A DNA stretch of 64,000 bases from positions 62,001 to 126,000 of the forward strand of contig JAPYXD010000412.1 of assembly GCA_030998225.1 (NCBI GenBank), written 5' to 3'. Position numbers and translations under genes: made by a program. Of the stretch, positions 1 through 11,763 are shown one piece after another. A model generated the notes under the pieces. It was given only the letters and a program-made list of their open reading frames with translations. It was not told where the DNA came from and searched no databases. The stretch comes from Diplolepis rosae. Taxonomy: Eukaryota; Arthropoda; Insecta; Hymenoptera; Diplolepididae. How positions within the stretch are numbered: position 1 is the stretch's first letter; each line of letters opens with the position of its first letter.

Positions 1-2
1 AC

Positions 3-365
3 GAACTGCGAAGAGGAAATATGTATCGCAATCCTACTCAAAATAATCAATGTCGAAATTTTAACCAAAATTCAAATTTTAACAGAAATTTTAATCCAAA
101 TTCAAATTTCAATAGAAATCGTATTCAAGGCAAAAATTCCAATCACGGTCAAAACTTCAGTCAAGGTCAAAATTTCAATCGAAGCTGGAATTTCAATCAA
201 AATCCTTATTTCAACCAAAGATCAAATTATCAAAATAGAAATCAGAATCCAAATTTTAATCAGAACCCAAATCCAGGTCAAAACTTTGAACTTATTTGCT
301 ATTCATGTAATACACCAGGACATACATCTAGGAAGTGTAACAAACAATTTAATATGAATCAATAA
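3..365 (+). pseudogene. gag C-terminus (nucleocapsid) of element A
   Basis: The frame is open from the window edge, so the visible ATG at 21 is probably internal and the gene starts outside. The protein is built of N/Q/F-rich imperfect repeats (asparagine-phenylalanine-asparagine units). It ends in a CCHC zinc knuckle of the form C-x2-C-x4-H-x4-C at about residues 94-107, near its end. Such knuckles bind the RNA genome in retroelement nucleocapsids. The low-complexity stretch is unusual compared with the basic linkers common in gag. A stop follows at 363-365, and pol begins about 100 bp later in another frame. Confidence 0.8.
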
Positions 366-460
366 TTACAACAACCACCACAACAATAAGAATTTAATAA
401 ACAGGAAAACTCCAATGCCCTTCCCGGAACGGGTGCACAAAGTAGGGCTTAAATGAACAA

Positions 461-784
461 TTGAATACACCTAATTTTATTGAAAATAAAACAGAAAAAG
501 TCAATTTAAGTACAAGCAATACAATTCCCCATATAATTTTATCAGCTGAAGGATTACAAAATCCTATACACATGATGATAGATACAGGAGCCGGATCAAA
601 TTTAATAAAACAACAAGCAGTCAAAACAAACGTAAAAATAAATAAATTTGAATGTCTGAAGCTAACAGGTATAAATGAACACCCTGCATTCACACTTGGC
701 CAGATAACAATCAATATTTTCGGCTACTCGACTACCCTCAACATAATACCGAACGAAGTACCTATTAAACATGATGGTATATAA
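461..784 (+). pseudogene. aspartic protease of element A
   Basis: The frame carries a retropepsin active site, DTGAG, at about residues 42-46, followed by a hydrophobic/Asn stretch as in the family. In the family this enzyme cleaves the Gag-Pol polyprotein. The frame stops at 782-784 (TAA), but the same frame stays open from 785 into the reverse-transcriptase ORF. The TAA is therefore most simply a point-mutation stop inside one former pol ORF. Confidence 0.75.
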
Positions 785-871
785 GGTACAGAATTTTTCA
801 GAAACAATAACGCAAAAATTATTTATGCAGAAAAACAACTTGAAATAAATGATAAAATTTACCCATTCGAA

Positions 872-3163
872 ATGCAAGAAACTATATTGGTACCAGCAAG
901 AAAAATTTCAGATTTTTATGTAAGAATTAAAAACAGTGAACAAAAACAAGGATTTATTCCACAGTTACATCTATGTAATGGAGTCTATTTAGGAAATGCA
1001 ATTGTCTCTAATAACAACAATAAAGCGTACATGAAAATATTTAACACAAACATAACACCTCAAAAGTTAACCATACCAACTGTTGAACTAATTGATTTTG
1101 AAGAATTACCAATAAATGAAGAAAAACAAAACAACACAAAAACAAATTTAGGAGACAGAAAAGAATTCAATTTTTCACAACAAATTTTCAATGATTTTAT
1201 TAATCAGATTCCAAAAATAAATGATTATGATCAATCATTTAGCATTTCAAATAAAAAGCGGGAAAATTTCATTAAAGAATTATTAAGATTGGATCATTTA
1301 AATCAAGAAGAAAAGCAACATGTTGAAAATTTAATCCAGAAATATGCAGATCGTTTTCATATACCAGGAGAACCCTTAGGAGCAACAACTGTCTTACAAC
1401 ATAATATTCCGACAACAGATGATCAACCTATATTTTCAAAACAATATAGATTTCCTCTGGTAAATAAAGAAGTGATTTCACGACAAGTAAATGAACTGAT
1501 CAATAATAAAATTATCAAACCTTCACAAGCACCATATAATACACCTGTTTGGATAGTACCAAAGAAATTAGACTCACATGGAAATAAGAAATGGCGAATG
1601 GTACTCGATTTTCGGAAACTTAATGAAAATACGATTGGAGATTCTTACCTTTTACCGAATATTATTGATATTTCAGACCAATTAGGATCAGCACAATATT
1701 TTTCTGTATTTGATCTCGCTTCAGGATTTCATCAAATAAAAATGAGTCCAAAAGATTCTCATGAGACGGCTTTTTCAACCCCCTATGGCCATTATGAATT
1801 TGACCGTATGCCATTTGGTTTGAAAAATGCACCAGGTACTTTTCAGCGATTAATGGATTTAGTTTTAACAGGACTTCAGGGAACTAAATTATTTGTCTAC
1901 CAAGATAACATCGTTTTATATGCAAATTCCTTAGAAGAACTCGAGGAAAAATTTAAAAAACTGATGGAAAGACTAAGCGCAGCAAATCTCAAATTACAAC
2001 CAGATAAATGCGAATATTTACGTCCAGAAGTCGCATACTCAGGACATATAATAGACAAAGAAGGAGTGCGCCCAGACCCTAAGAAAAGAGAAGCAGTAAA
2101 AAGTTTTCAAACTCCCAAAAACCCTAAAAATATTAAGCAATTTTTAGGACTAGCTGGATATTATAGAAGATTCATTGACGGATTCTCTAAAATAGCAACA
2201 CCCTTGAACCAACTCTTAATGAAAGATGGAAAATTCAATTGGTCTGAAAAGCAATAAGAAGCATTTGAACTTCTAAACGAAAAACTGTGTGAAGAATCCC
2301 TTTTACAAAGACCAGACTTCTCACAACCTTTCATTTTAACAACTGATGCGTCAGGATTCGCTATAGGAGGAATACTTTATCAAGGTAAAATAGGTAAAGA
2401 TAAACCTATAGCTTATACTTCTAGATCATTAAATGATTGTGAGAGAAAATATGATACATATGAAAAAGAAGCATTAGCAATTATTTATTGTGTAACATAT
2501 TTTTGCCCTTACTTATATGGACGAAAATTTACCTTGGTCACAGACCATAAACCATTAGTATGGTTTCAAAACTCGAAAGACCCTTGCTCACGAGTAACTA
2601 GGTGGAAACTAAAAACGGCAGAATATGATTTTGATGTTGCATACAAAGCAGATAAAACTAATGTGAATGCAGACGCTTTATCTAGAAACCCTATTGATTT
2701 AGATGATATCGAAAATGATGATATGAATACTATGAGTAGCATTGAAATAAATTTAATTGAACAAAGAAATGCAATAAGCATCTCTGATTTTGAATGTAAG
2801 GAAAAGGTACCAGAAACAAATCTTACGTGCTATGAAAAAATAGATTATGATGTAATTGAAGGAAATATTGAAGAAAATAATTTTAAGGAATCTAAACAAT
2901 TTATGAACAGGAAGAATACATCTAAAAATAAGAATAATCGAAGAAATTATGATGGATTAAAATATAAGGCTATTGAAGATGAAGATACTGATTATAGTTA
3001 TTTAAGAGGAAACGAAGAAATACTGATAAATGATGGAAATTTAATTAAGAATATGAAAAATAAGGAACAAAACGATGACATAAGAATGAAGATTTTGAGA
3101 AACAAAAAATTTGTGAAAATTATGAAGAAATTAAGGAATTATACGAAGGAACGTTATTTGTAA
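872..3163 (+). pseudogene. reverse transcriptase and RNase H of element A
   Basis: The RT fingers and palm are clear: a VLDFRKLN motif, a DLASGFHQI motif holding the first catalytic Asp, and an RMPFGLKNAP motif. The metal-binding box, normally Y-x-D-D, reads FVYQDN here, so the second Asp of the pair is lost. The thumb and a GLAGYYRRFI-like segment follow. A TAA at 2255-2257 interrupts the frame, which then stays in register through RNase H (TTDASG near 2341, a YTSRSLN box, and a TDHKPL box near 2540). After RNase H comes about 180 residues rich in K, E, N and D with no recognised domain. Catalytically this copy should be dead. Confidence 0.85.
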
Positions 3164-3429
3164 ATATTAATAAACGCTATTATAATGATTTTAATGAAGG
3201 AAAAATTGATGGAAATGACACTGAAGAAATGAAACAATTATTAAAAAAAGAATACTTATTAAAAAATGATGATGACAATGATGGAAAAAGTTGTATTGAA
3301 TTAGATTTTAAGAATACAAAAAAAGAAGCAATATATGAAAACAATGAACAAACTACTGAACAATTGGACGAGAAATTTAATATAATTAATAAAAGGTTAA
3401 TTAATATAATAATGAATAAAATGAAAAAT
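3164..3429 (+). pseudogene. K/E/N-rich linker between RNase H and integrase, element A
   Basis: Very AT-rich sequence continues the acidic/lysine-rich linker in shifted frames (for example a 67-codon stretch at 3229-3432). I see no domain. It is longer than the short tether usual between RNase H and integrase in gypsy elements, and may be an expanded low-complexity region. Confidence 0.5.
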
Positions 3430-3559
3430 TAGTATTGCGAAATCACCACACATTAACAATGTTTTGTGGGAAGAAATTTTGGCTACATTAAAAATAGCAT
3501 TTTTGGGTTCTACAATTAAAATAATAATTTGTAATGGAATCACACAATACCCTACAAAA

Positions 3560-4617
3560 GAATAAAGAAATCAATTAATTGAAGAAGCTCATTCATCTGC
3601 AATTGGAGGACACAAAGGAGTAACAAAAACTTATAATAGAATCAGACAACGATACTATTGGGAAAATATGAAATTGGACATACAAAAATATATACAACTC
3701 TGTTTGCAATGTCAACTTAAAAAACTTGTTCGGGTCAAAACAAAAAACCCTATGATAATTACCGATACCCCAGGAACAGCATTTGAGAAAATTTCGATGG
3801 ATATTGTTGGGAAGTTACCAATAACTTCATCATAAAATCAATACATACTTACAATTCAGGATAATTTTACTAAATACTTTTTAGCAATCCCACTCCCAAA
3901 TCACCAAGCTGGAACAATAGCAGACGCTTTTGTTAAAAAATTTATCTGCATATATGGATCACCAAAAGTGGTTTTGACAGACCAAGGAGCAGATTTTCTA
4001 AGCAATTTAATCAGAAAAATGGCAAAACGATTTTGAATACGTCAGTTTAAGACTACTGCTTATCAAGCTCAATCAAATGGATCCTTGGAGAGATCCCATC
4101 ACGTTCTTAAAGAATATCTTAAACAATTTATCGAAAATAATGCAGAATGGGATGACTGGATTGAATTAGCAATGTTTTCATATAATACTATTGTTCATGA
4201 AGGAACGAAATGCACACCTTATGAATTAGTTTTTGGAAAATTAGCACGTTTACCATCTGCCAATCCTCTACCAGAACATGAAAAAATAGAAACTTACGAT
4301 ATGTACTTGACAAAATTGATTACAAAATTACATGAAATGCGTGGAATAGAAAGACAAAATTTAATTGCAGCTAAAGAAAAATCAAAAGAGTATTACGACA
4401 GAAAAATTAATCCACAAAATTTTAAAATCGGAGATAATTTATTTTTACTAGGAGGAGGAGAACTAAAGAAATTTGAAAATCAATATTCAGGACCATACGA
4501 AGTACTTGAAATATTAGGCAAAGAAAACATAAAAATTTCAGTTAAAAATAAACCTAAAATCGTCAATATTAATAGACTTAGACTTTCATATATAACCCCA
4601 TTAGCAACCAATCAGAG
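3560..4617 (+). pseudogene. integrase of element A, interrupted at its 3' end
   Basis: The HHCC zinc-binding N-terminus is visible at about 3585-3720 (H-x5-H spacing within SSAIGGHKG, then C-x2-C in the LCLQCQL segment). The catalytic core has its first Asp in an SMDIVG box (about 3795), the second in LTDQGADF (about 3976) and the Glu in a SNGSLERSHH box (about 4075-4105). In-frame stops occur at about 3834 and 4035. The intact stretch 4085-4617 covers the core's last helix and the C-terminal domain. Element B enters near the end of the frame at 4617. Only a handful of codons remain on the far side before a stop. Confidence 0.85.
4614..4617. repeat. AGAG target-site duplication, left copy
   Basis: The four bases AGAG directly precede the left LTR of element B and recur immediately after its right LTR at 12078-12081. 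Ty3/gypsy integrases make 4-6 bp duplications. This shows that B integrated as a single event into element A. Confidence 0.85.
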
Positions 4618-4926
4618 TGTGACCGGGATCGCAAACTGAGGAGAGGAAAGGAGGGTACGCCGAGAAGGGGCACACAATCACAAAACATAATCGTGATAAC
4701 CAGGTTTATTAAAACTTACAATCCTTTGGCACAACACCGTGAAACACAGGCAAACAAAAAGGCGAGACCGCAGTAGATTCGTAGAGACACGCTGACCTAG
4801 ATCCAACTCGACTCCACGCAGGTAACCGGCGACAGTGCGTGATCGCAGGGCATGCCGTGCCGGGTTCCCCCCGAATTCCGGTCGCAGGGCTCTGTCTTCA
4901 CAGGGCACTAGTACCACCTCGTTACA
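4618..4926 (-). repeat. 3' LTR of element B
   Basis: A 309 bp direct repeat of 11764-12077, in minus-strand sense from TGTAAC (4926) to GTCACA (4618). It contains restriction-site-like GC-rich blocks, unlike its AT-rich surroundings. It lacks a 5 bp piece present in the other LTR near 11946. Confidence 0.93.
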
Positions 4927-4940
4927 ACCCCCCTCCCCCC
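4927..4940 (-). promoter_or_regulatory. polypurine tract of element B
   Basis: On the minus strand GGGGGGAGGGGGGT abuts the 3' LTR. This is the expected plus-strand DNA primer. Two G6 runs in an AT-rich background make it conspicuous. Confidence 0.88.
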
Positions 4941-5291
4941 AATCGGGTTGTGGTCTATTCTCTACTTTTGTTCCGTATTTTTTGTATTTCTTCTTCGAAT
5001 TCCAGCCAGATTGGGTCTGTTTCGATGTCTAGTGTAATGTATGTGTCTTCCCCGTTCTGGCTGTTTCCATTCGTTGGGTTTGTTTTCTTTTCCACGCTAA
5101 TTTCTATGATTTTCATGAATTTTTTACTTATATCCATCCATCCGCCCCTCATATATTTGGTTTTCGTGCTGTTTGGATTCGTTTGATTTTATTTATTTAT
5201 TTTATTTATTTATACAAAAATTTTTTTTTTATTATTTTGATCATTTTACGGATTAAACCGATGTAATTTTTAAAACATAGCTTTCTTAATT

Positions 5292-6110
5292 TTAGTTTTT
5301 ATTCCCTATATAAATTACTGTCTTTGTTGAATCGTCTGATTCTGTGTCGCTGTCACTGTCTGTGTCTTTCTCTTTTTCGTCTTCTTGTAATTCTTTAAGT
5401 GCTTTTCTTAATTCTTTCTCTTTTTCTTCATGTTCTTTCTTCTCTCTCAGTTCTTTCTTCTTTCGTTCTATCCCTTCGTTCCATATTCTTCTTTCCTTTT
5501 CTTCTCTTTCTTCTTTTATTTTTGGACCATTATTTTCTCTTCCTTCTCTCTTTCTCTTTCTTCCTTCCAGGCTCTCCTTTCCTGCTCTTGATTTTCTTCC
5601 CATCTTCTAAGTTCTTCTCTTTGTTTCTTCCATTCTCTTTCGTTTTTTTCTTGTTCTCTTTTCTTGTCTTCTTCCTTTATTTCATTAATGTATGTTCTTT
5701 GTAGCTTTTCTTTTTTCCATCGTAAAAAGTCTTCTTCCTGTTCCCTCTTTTCTTCCCATTCTTGCTTTTCCTCTTTATAGCTCCTTATTCCCATTTTCTC
5801 TCTTGTTTCTTTTATTATCTTTAGGATTTCTTCTTGCATTTTTTTCTTTTTCTTGACCAGGTTCTTGTCCTTCTTGTTTTAGTTTTTCCTCTTTATATAT
5901 CTTCCTAAATTCGTTCTTCAATTCTATTTCTTTTCTTGCCTCTTCTCTTCTTCTTATTTCTTCTTTTCTCTCTTTTTCTTCCTCCAAAGATTCTGGAATT
6001 AGCGGGGTCTGGAGCAGGTCTAGCAGCCTCGGGTACTTGTGGTTCAGGGATTCCGCGACCGTTATCTCTCGGTAGCATCGCTCACATCTCAGCTTTGGTT
6101 TCTGCTCCAT
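5292..6110 (-). pseudogene. third ORF of element B: K/E-rich coiled-coil protein in the env position
   Basis: It lies between integrase and the PPT, where env would be. It starts at an ATG at 6110 and continues through three overlapping frames (6110-5775, 5839-5516, 5603-5292), so at least two frameshifts have occurred. The N-terminus has a C-x2-C pair (RCERCYRE) and about 45 ordinary residues. The remainder is almost entirely E, K, R and some W, strongly coiled-coil in look, ending in a short D/S/T-rich acidic tail. There is no signal peptide or membrane segment, so this is not an envelope protein. I do not recognise it. Polypyrimidine plus-strand shadow ORFs over it should be ignored. Confidence 0.6.
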
Positions 6111-6169
6111 AATCTGTTAACATAATCATTTCTGTTGTGTCTCTGTATCGGTTTTGTCAATTTACTATT

Positions 6170-7259
6170 CTATGTGTGTTCTTATTTGTCTATTTAGTCT
6201 TTTCTACATATTTTTTAATGTCTTTTACGTTTCAATTGCCAAGTGACTTGCCCTTTTTGTTTTTTATCTCATAAATTGTTGGAGAAATTTTTGTTTTGCT
6301 GAAAAATGGACCTTAGAAATTTTTGTTTAACTTTTTTGCTATATTATCTGCTTTATTTGACAGCGTCTTTGCGCTTCTTAGTACCTGTTCCCCAATCTCG
6401 TAGCTAATTGTTCTACGTCTTAAATTATAATATTTTGTCTGTCTCATTTGCTAATTCTAAATTTTTCTGTACCTCGTCTTTTACTATTTTCAACCAGTTT
6501 AGTCTCTCTGCCCACTTTCCTACTTCTTGTGATTCTATTTTCTCTATGTTTATTAAATCTTTGTATTCCGAAATTTTGTGTTAGTTTTACCATGATTCTG
6601 TTTACGAACTCCTTACCGTTATTCGTAAACAGGATTCTTGGTGTTCCCCATTTTTCTATGATTTTTCTGTGGAATTCGTTTTCTATCGTTGTTGCTAGTT
6701 TGTTTTTTACCGGGATTATTTCCACCCATTTAGTGAACATATCCACAAAAACTAGCATATATTGATTTCTTGACTTTGATCTCGGTAGTGGGCCTACTAT
6801 ATCTGCTGCCAATACTGCCCATGGCTCTTCAATTATTCTTTTTCCTAATAGTCCCACTTGGGTGTTAATTTTAGGTTTAATTCTTTGGCATGTGTCGCAT
6901 TCTTTCAAGTATTTCAATGTTTCTGAATAGATTCCTGGCCAAAAATAGTTCTCTGCGATTCTTGCATATGTTTTTTCCATGCCTAAGTGTCCTGCTTGTT
7001 TATTATAATGGTTCTCTCTTAACACTTACTCTCTTAATTCCTGCGGTATTGTTAATTTCCATGGATGGCTATCTAGGTTCAAGCTTGATTTTAACGGATC
7101 TGGTCTGAAGAAATAAAGTTGGTCGTCTCTTATTCGCCAGTTTGGGTTTTCTGTTGGTTTTTCCTTTACTTGTTTTAGTTTGTGACTATACCATTCATCC
7201 TTAACTTCGCTTGTTTTGTTCTTTTTTGTTTCTTTTATTAGCGCTAGTGTACTTGCTGT
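6170..7259 (-). pseudogene. integrase of element B, decayed
   Basis: The H-x3-H (about 6990) and C-x2-C (about 6895) zinc site precedes a core with ADIVGPLP (first Asp, about 6805). The second catalytic block reads FTNNGKEF, so the expected Asp is Asn. Downstream of about 6560 the frame shifts and the Glu block is not recognisable. Remnants of the C-terminal module, including a GPFF motif near 6300, continue to about 6170. The best uninterrupted stretch is 7025-6444. Confidence 0.8.
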
Positions 7260-8996
7260 TCAATTTAACTTTTCGCTTGTTCTTGATAAGGCGTCTGGTG
7301 CATAATTTAGTGAGCCTTTTCTGTATACTATCTCGTAGTCGTATTCTAGTAGTTCCAGCGCCCATCTTGCTAGTCGTCCCGTTGGGTTTTTTAAATTATG
7401 CAGCCATTTTAAAGCAATATGATCTGTTAGTAGTTTGAAGGTATATCCTTCTAGGTAAGGTCTGAATTTCCGTATTGCCCACACTACTGCTAGGCATTCC
7501 TTTTCTGATGTTGAGTATTTTTTTTCCGCTTCATTGAGGCTTCTGCTTGCGAATGCTATTACGTGCTTTTCGTTATTTATGTTTTGGGTTAGGACGGCTC
7601 CTAATCCCGTATCGCTTGCATCGGTTTCGAGTTGGAATGAATGGTGAAAGTCAGGACATGCCAGTATTGGTCCTGTCGTCAGTAGTTTTTTTATTTTCTC
7701 TAATGCTTGTTCTTGTTCGATGTCCCATTTCCATTCTATTCCTTTTCTTAATAGTGTGTGTAAGGGTTCCATTATTTGCAAAAATTTTGGTATGAATCTT
7801 CTGTACCATGATGTCATTCCTATAATTCTTTGTAGTTGTTTTATATTTTTTGGTGTTGGGAATTCCAATCTGGGTTTTATTTTGTCTTCGTCCATCAATT
7901 CGAATGGCATTCTTTTCAATTGGTACATTCCTTTTCCTGGTACTGTGAATGCTGTTATTTTTCTAGATTCTTCTTCTAGTGGTATTTGGTGGTATGCTGA
8001 GCGAAGATCAATTTTTGATATGTATTTTGCTGACCTCAATGCATCTAAAATTTCTGCCATGATTGGTATTGGGTACAAGTCTTTTTTCGTTATTTTATTT
8101 ACCTTTCTGAAATCTAAGCAGAATTTATATTTTCCGTTTGGTTTCTTGATCATAACTACTGGGTTTGACCAGTCGCTATTCGAGGGTTCGATTACGTCCT
8201 CTCCCAACATTTTATCAATTTCCTCGTACATATATTCTCTTATTTTGGGCGAGACGTGATAATATCTTTGTTTGAGTGGTTCGTGGCCTTGTACATCTAT
8301 TTTGTGTTTTGTCATATGTGTGGGTTCTAGTTTTATTCCTGTTTTGTTAACCTTTCTTTCGATTAATTTTCTTAATTGTTGTCCTTGATTTTCGTTTAGT
8401 TCTATTATTCCCTCGCATTTTTCGTTTTCTGTTTCTTTTCTTTCTCTCGATACTTTTTCATTCTTGCTTCCTTCGTTTCGTTCTCTTTTCAGTTTTAATT
8501 TATTCTGTTTTTCCTTTTCGTGTTCTTCCTCTATTTCATTTACCATTCGTTTGTCCCCACGCTTGGCTTTTGCTTTGACAGCTGTTTCTACTGCATTTTC
8601 TTTTTCTAAGGGACTAGAACTAGGGACTTCCAGCCTCTGTTCTTTATTTTCTCGTGAAATCAGACTTTTCTGTCTCACTGGTATTTTGGACCATCTTGTG
8701 TCCATTATCTGGCCGACTTCAGGTAGGATCTGGTTGGTTGGGATATTAGTGGGTATTTCTCCCCATTGTAGGTTGTCTGCTGGTCTTACTTCTTGATTTC
8801 GCAACTTTATTCTGTTTCTGGGCTTGCTTTTCTCTTCTAGGCTTCCTTTGTTTGGTTCTCTTCCATTTACCTCTTCGTTTTCTCTCACTTTATTTTCCTT
8901 GGGGTCTGTTTCCATTTTGTATTTTATTTGTGGTTTTTCTGGTAACCACAAGTTTCTCTTTTCGAAATCTAACTTTAGTCCCAGTCTTTCTATCAT
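7260..8996 (-). pseudogene. reverse transcriptase with catalytic core deleted, plus RNase H, element B
   Basis: The first ~200 residues are a K/E/R-rich spacer. The RT then shows FCLDFRKVN, KIDLRSAYHQI (first catalytic Asp) and LKRMPFEL. At that point (about 7900) the sequence jumps to thumb-like DEDKIKP and PTPKNIKQL. The stretch that should carry Y-x-D-D, roughly 60-70 residues, is gone, and the reading frame is kept. RNase H follows with ETDASDTG, FASRSLN and LLTDH boxes. This copy cannot copy RNA, although RNase H looks intact. An in-frame deletion in an otherwise long ORF suggests that either a transcribed defective subfamily or a late deletion is involved. Confidence 0.85.
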
Positions 8997-9004
8997 ATCT
9001 GTTC

Positions 9005-9388
9005 CTAAGATTCCGTGGATCGCAGTTCGGGTACCAACCTGAATAATAAATACTTTTTAATGTGGCCTACCTCAATCGGAATCAGTACTTGTCCCGTTAT
9101 TTCTAATTTTTGGCCATTTGCAACTATTAATTTGTCGTTGCTTGGTTTTTTGATTTCGTAGTCTAATTTTTCTATTTGTTTGAAGAATTCTTTGCTGATA
9201 TACGAGTGGGTTGCACCTGTGTCCACTAATACTTTATATTTTGTGTTTTCCCATTTTATTATTATGTGCATTCTTGTTTCGTCTGGTGTGTTGTCTGTTT
9301 CGGTCTTCTTTGGCGATATGGTTTGGTATTTCTGCGGGCTACTATTCGCCTCTAGCAGCCTCCGTTTGCGTTTCCCTGACTGTACCAA
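9005..9388 (-). pseudogene. aspartic protease of element B
   Basis: The frame overlaps the gag end by 37 bases, so expression would need a frameshift, as in many gag-pol elements. The active-site box reads DTGATHS at about residues 57-63, followed by an AxGxxLxIxG-like flap region. The frame runs out at 9005 and pol resumes at 8996 in another frame. Confidence 0.8.
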
Positions 9389-11539
9389 CAGTCGCGTTGC
9401 ATATGTCCTTTACCTCCGCAATTATACGATCTTATTAGCTGTTGTGCTGTATTGCTACTGTTTTCTCTTTTTTGCTCCCTGTACTGGGTGAACTCTCTTG
9501 CTTCTGGGTTCAACTCCCATTTTTTATTTTCTTGATATCTTCCTTTATTGTTGGCATTTGTTTCTTGTTTGTTCTGTTCCATGTCCTCTAGTTCTCTTCT
9601 TCGGTTTTCGTCTCTCAGGTTGTATGTTAGTTCTGGTAATTTGGGGTTCCATTCTAGCTGTTGTCTGTTGCTGTATCTGGCTATTTGATTTTCCTCTTTC
9701 CCAAACCACTTGTTTGGATTTGTGTATCTGGGATTTTGGTTATAGTTAAATCTTACTCTATTTTGAAATTCGTTAATACCTCGATTTTGTGGGTATGTGT
9801 TTTGTCTTCTCTGGTTGTTATAGAAATATCTCGTTTCGTTGTTGGCATATCTTGGCTGGAATTGTGGTCTGTTTTGTATGTTGTATAATTCGTATTTACT
9901 ATTATTTTGACTTTCATAATTATTTTCATGGCTTTGATCGTTTTGTTGCTCGTTGTTTCTTTCCTGCTCCCTTGTATACAGTTTGTCATTCCTATTGCTT
10001 TCCCATATTTTAATTTGTTGACCTTTGATCCTTGATTTTGCCATTTCTGCTTCCCATTCGCGTCCTAGTATTTCTAATTCTGCAAAATTTTTAAATGAAT
10101 TTCTTGTAATGTAAATTTTATATTCGAATCTTAAATTCTCGTAAACTTTTTTTAATTGCCATTCCAAACTGGGAAGTGGTTCTAATTTCTCGAATAATTG
10201 TTTCATCTCTGTTATGAAAGTGTGGATTTCTTGGTTTTTCTTTTGGTTGCAAAATTTTATTTTGTTGGGAATTATTTCTAGGTATCTTTCATTCAAATAG
10301 ACTTGTTTAAATTCTTGTATAAACTCTTCTATGTTGTGCCAATTTATTTAATTTACCTGATACCAACTTTGAGCTTCTCCTATTAAGACGGCATCTAAGT
10401 TTTCTAGCATATCTTTTTTGTTGATTCGATACCCTTTTTTGAATCTTAATAAATTATTTAAAAAATATGTTGGGCTATCGTCTATATTGTTTCTGAATTT
10501 AACCGGCCAGTTTAGCATGATCTGGAAAGGTGTTTGGACCATTCCGAATGGAAAGAGCGATGCTCGCATTGCCTGTATTTCATCGTCTTGTATGTCTTCG
10601 TCGTTTAGATTATTATTTTCTCTGCTTTGGTTAGTGTATCTTTCGGCTTGCGTCTCGTTTTGTTTATTTTTTGTGGTCGTTATTAATGTGTTTCTTATTA
10701 ATTTCCGGGGCGCTGGTGTTGGTAATTTTAACGAACTTTGGTTTTCTTCGCTTTCTTCTATTCTTCTGTTATCTGACCTTTTGTCCGTTTTTGTTATTCT
10801 ATTTCTATTCACTTTTATTTGGCTTTCTACTGTAGGGCTAACTATGTTCTGTGCGTTGTGCGTCTCTACAATTTTATTTTGTGTACTTTTTAAGATTTGT
10901 TCCATTTTATCTTTTAATGACTCTATTTCTAGAGTTAATTCTTGAATTTTTGAATTATCGTTTTTTTGTTCTTCGTTTAGGTCTCGCTCTAATTTATCCC
11001 CTTCTAACTTTTCTTCAATTATTCTTTCGATTTCTAACCTTTCTTTTTCTAATTTTTCCATTTCCCTTTCTCTTATTCTACGTTCCCTTCTTAAGTAATT
11101 TAATTCTGCTTCCCGCAATTTAATTCTATCTAAATCTACGCTTTCTTCTTCTAATATCCGCCAATAACCTACCGTATTTTCCGTATTAGGAGAGAGCATG
11201 CCTTTGTGGGTACTATTTATTATTCCTGTGTATACGTTGTGTTTCTGTAGTGTGTCCTTGTCTGTTTTTGTCACATGGTCTTGAAATTGACTCTGTGCTA
11301 CGTATTGTGGCTTTAGGTATTGTACCCGTTTTGCTGGCATGCTGTCTCTCTCTAACCTCTAATTCTATTTCTCTATCTTTCCCTAATTCTATCTCTTTAT
11401 TTCTCATTTCTACTGATTCTATCTTTCTTATATTATTTCCCGCTATTTCTCTATTTTCGCTCTCTTCACTCCTTAATTTATTTTCCAACTCTGTCTCTTT
11501 TGTTTTTTCATTTTCGCTTATTTGATTTTTACTGGACAT
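9352..11539 (-). pseudogene. gag of element B, coiled-coil capsid and zinc-knuckle protein
   Basis: Three minus-strand frames make up the gene: 11539-11213, 11340-10348 and 10296-9352. Breaks lie near 11340 and 10340. The first third is charged (E/K/R/N). The middle, about 11160-10880, has heptad-like E/L/R repeats suggesting a long coiled coil. A capsid-like helical part follows (10480-10050), then an R/N/Q/Y-rich basic region. A single knuckle at about 9400 has lost its first Cys: it reads S-x2-C-x4-H-x4-C. Gag would assemble particles and package RNA in the cytoplasm. The start at 11539 is chosen because it is the first ATG after the LTR that opens this charged frame. Confidence 0.8.
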
Positions 11540-11748
11540 TTTTTATTTTTCTTTATTTTTCCTGACCTTAATTTCATTAATTTACTTTTATCTTACTCAC
11601 TCGTGGTGTCTGCTATTCACTTTTTTGTGTCAACTTTTTTGGTCACTTTCATTATTTATTCACTGAATTTTTCACTTGGCAATTTTCACTTGGCAATTTT
11701 CACTGTTATGCGTGCTTTCTCGGCTGAAGGACTTTGTGGGTTATTTTT

Positions 11749-11760
11749 GTTGGGCGCCAA
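11749..11760 (-). promoter_or_regulatory. tRNA primer-binding site of element B
   Basis: On the minus strand, three bases inside the 5' LTR, the sequence reads TTGGCGCCCAAC. A TGG start pairs with a tRNA 3' CCA end, and TGGCGCC is a common retroelement PBS. The priming tRNA was not identified. Confidence 0.8.
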
Positions 11761-11763
11761 GTT

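Larger units (their letters stand above)
1..4617 (+). mobile_element. Ty3/gypsy retrotransposon A, 5' portion (gag end, pol), decayed
   Basis: Order on the plus strand is gag nucleocapsid, aspartic protease, reverse transcriptase, RNase H, a long K/E/N-rich linker and integrase, which is the Ty3/gypsy order. The element begins upstream of the window, so its 5' LTR is not visible. It carries several in-frame stops and frame changes (782, 2255, after 3163, about 3562, 3834 and 4035). It is interrupted at 4617 by element B and resumes at 12082. The AGAG at 4614-4617 recurs at 12078-12081, which fixes the insertion point. I place it among gypsy-like insect elements from gene order and motif spelling only. 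Confidence 0.9.

Noticed and set aside
5344..5704. Plus-strand S/F/L-rich ORFs opposite element B's third ORF
   Set aside because: They are shadows of the K/E-rich minus-strand coding sequence.
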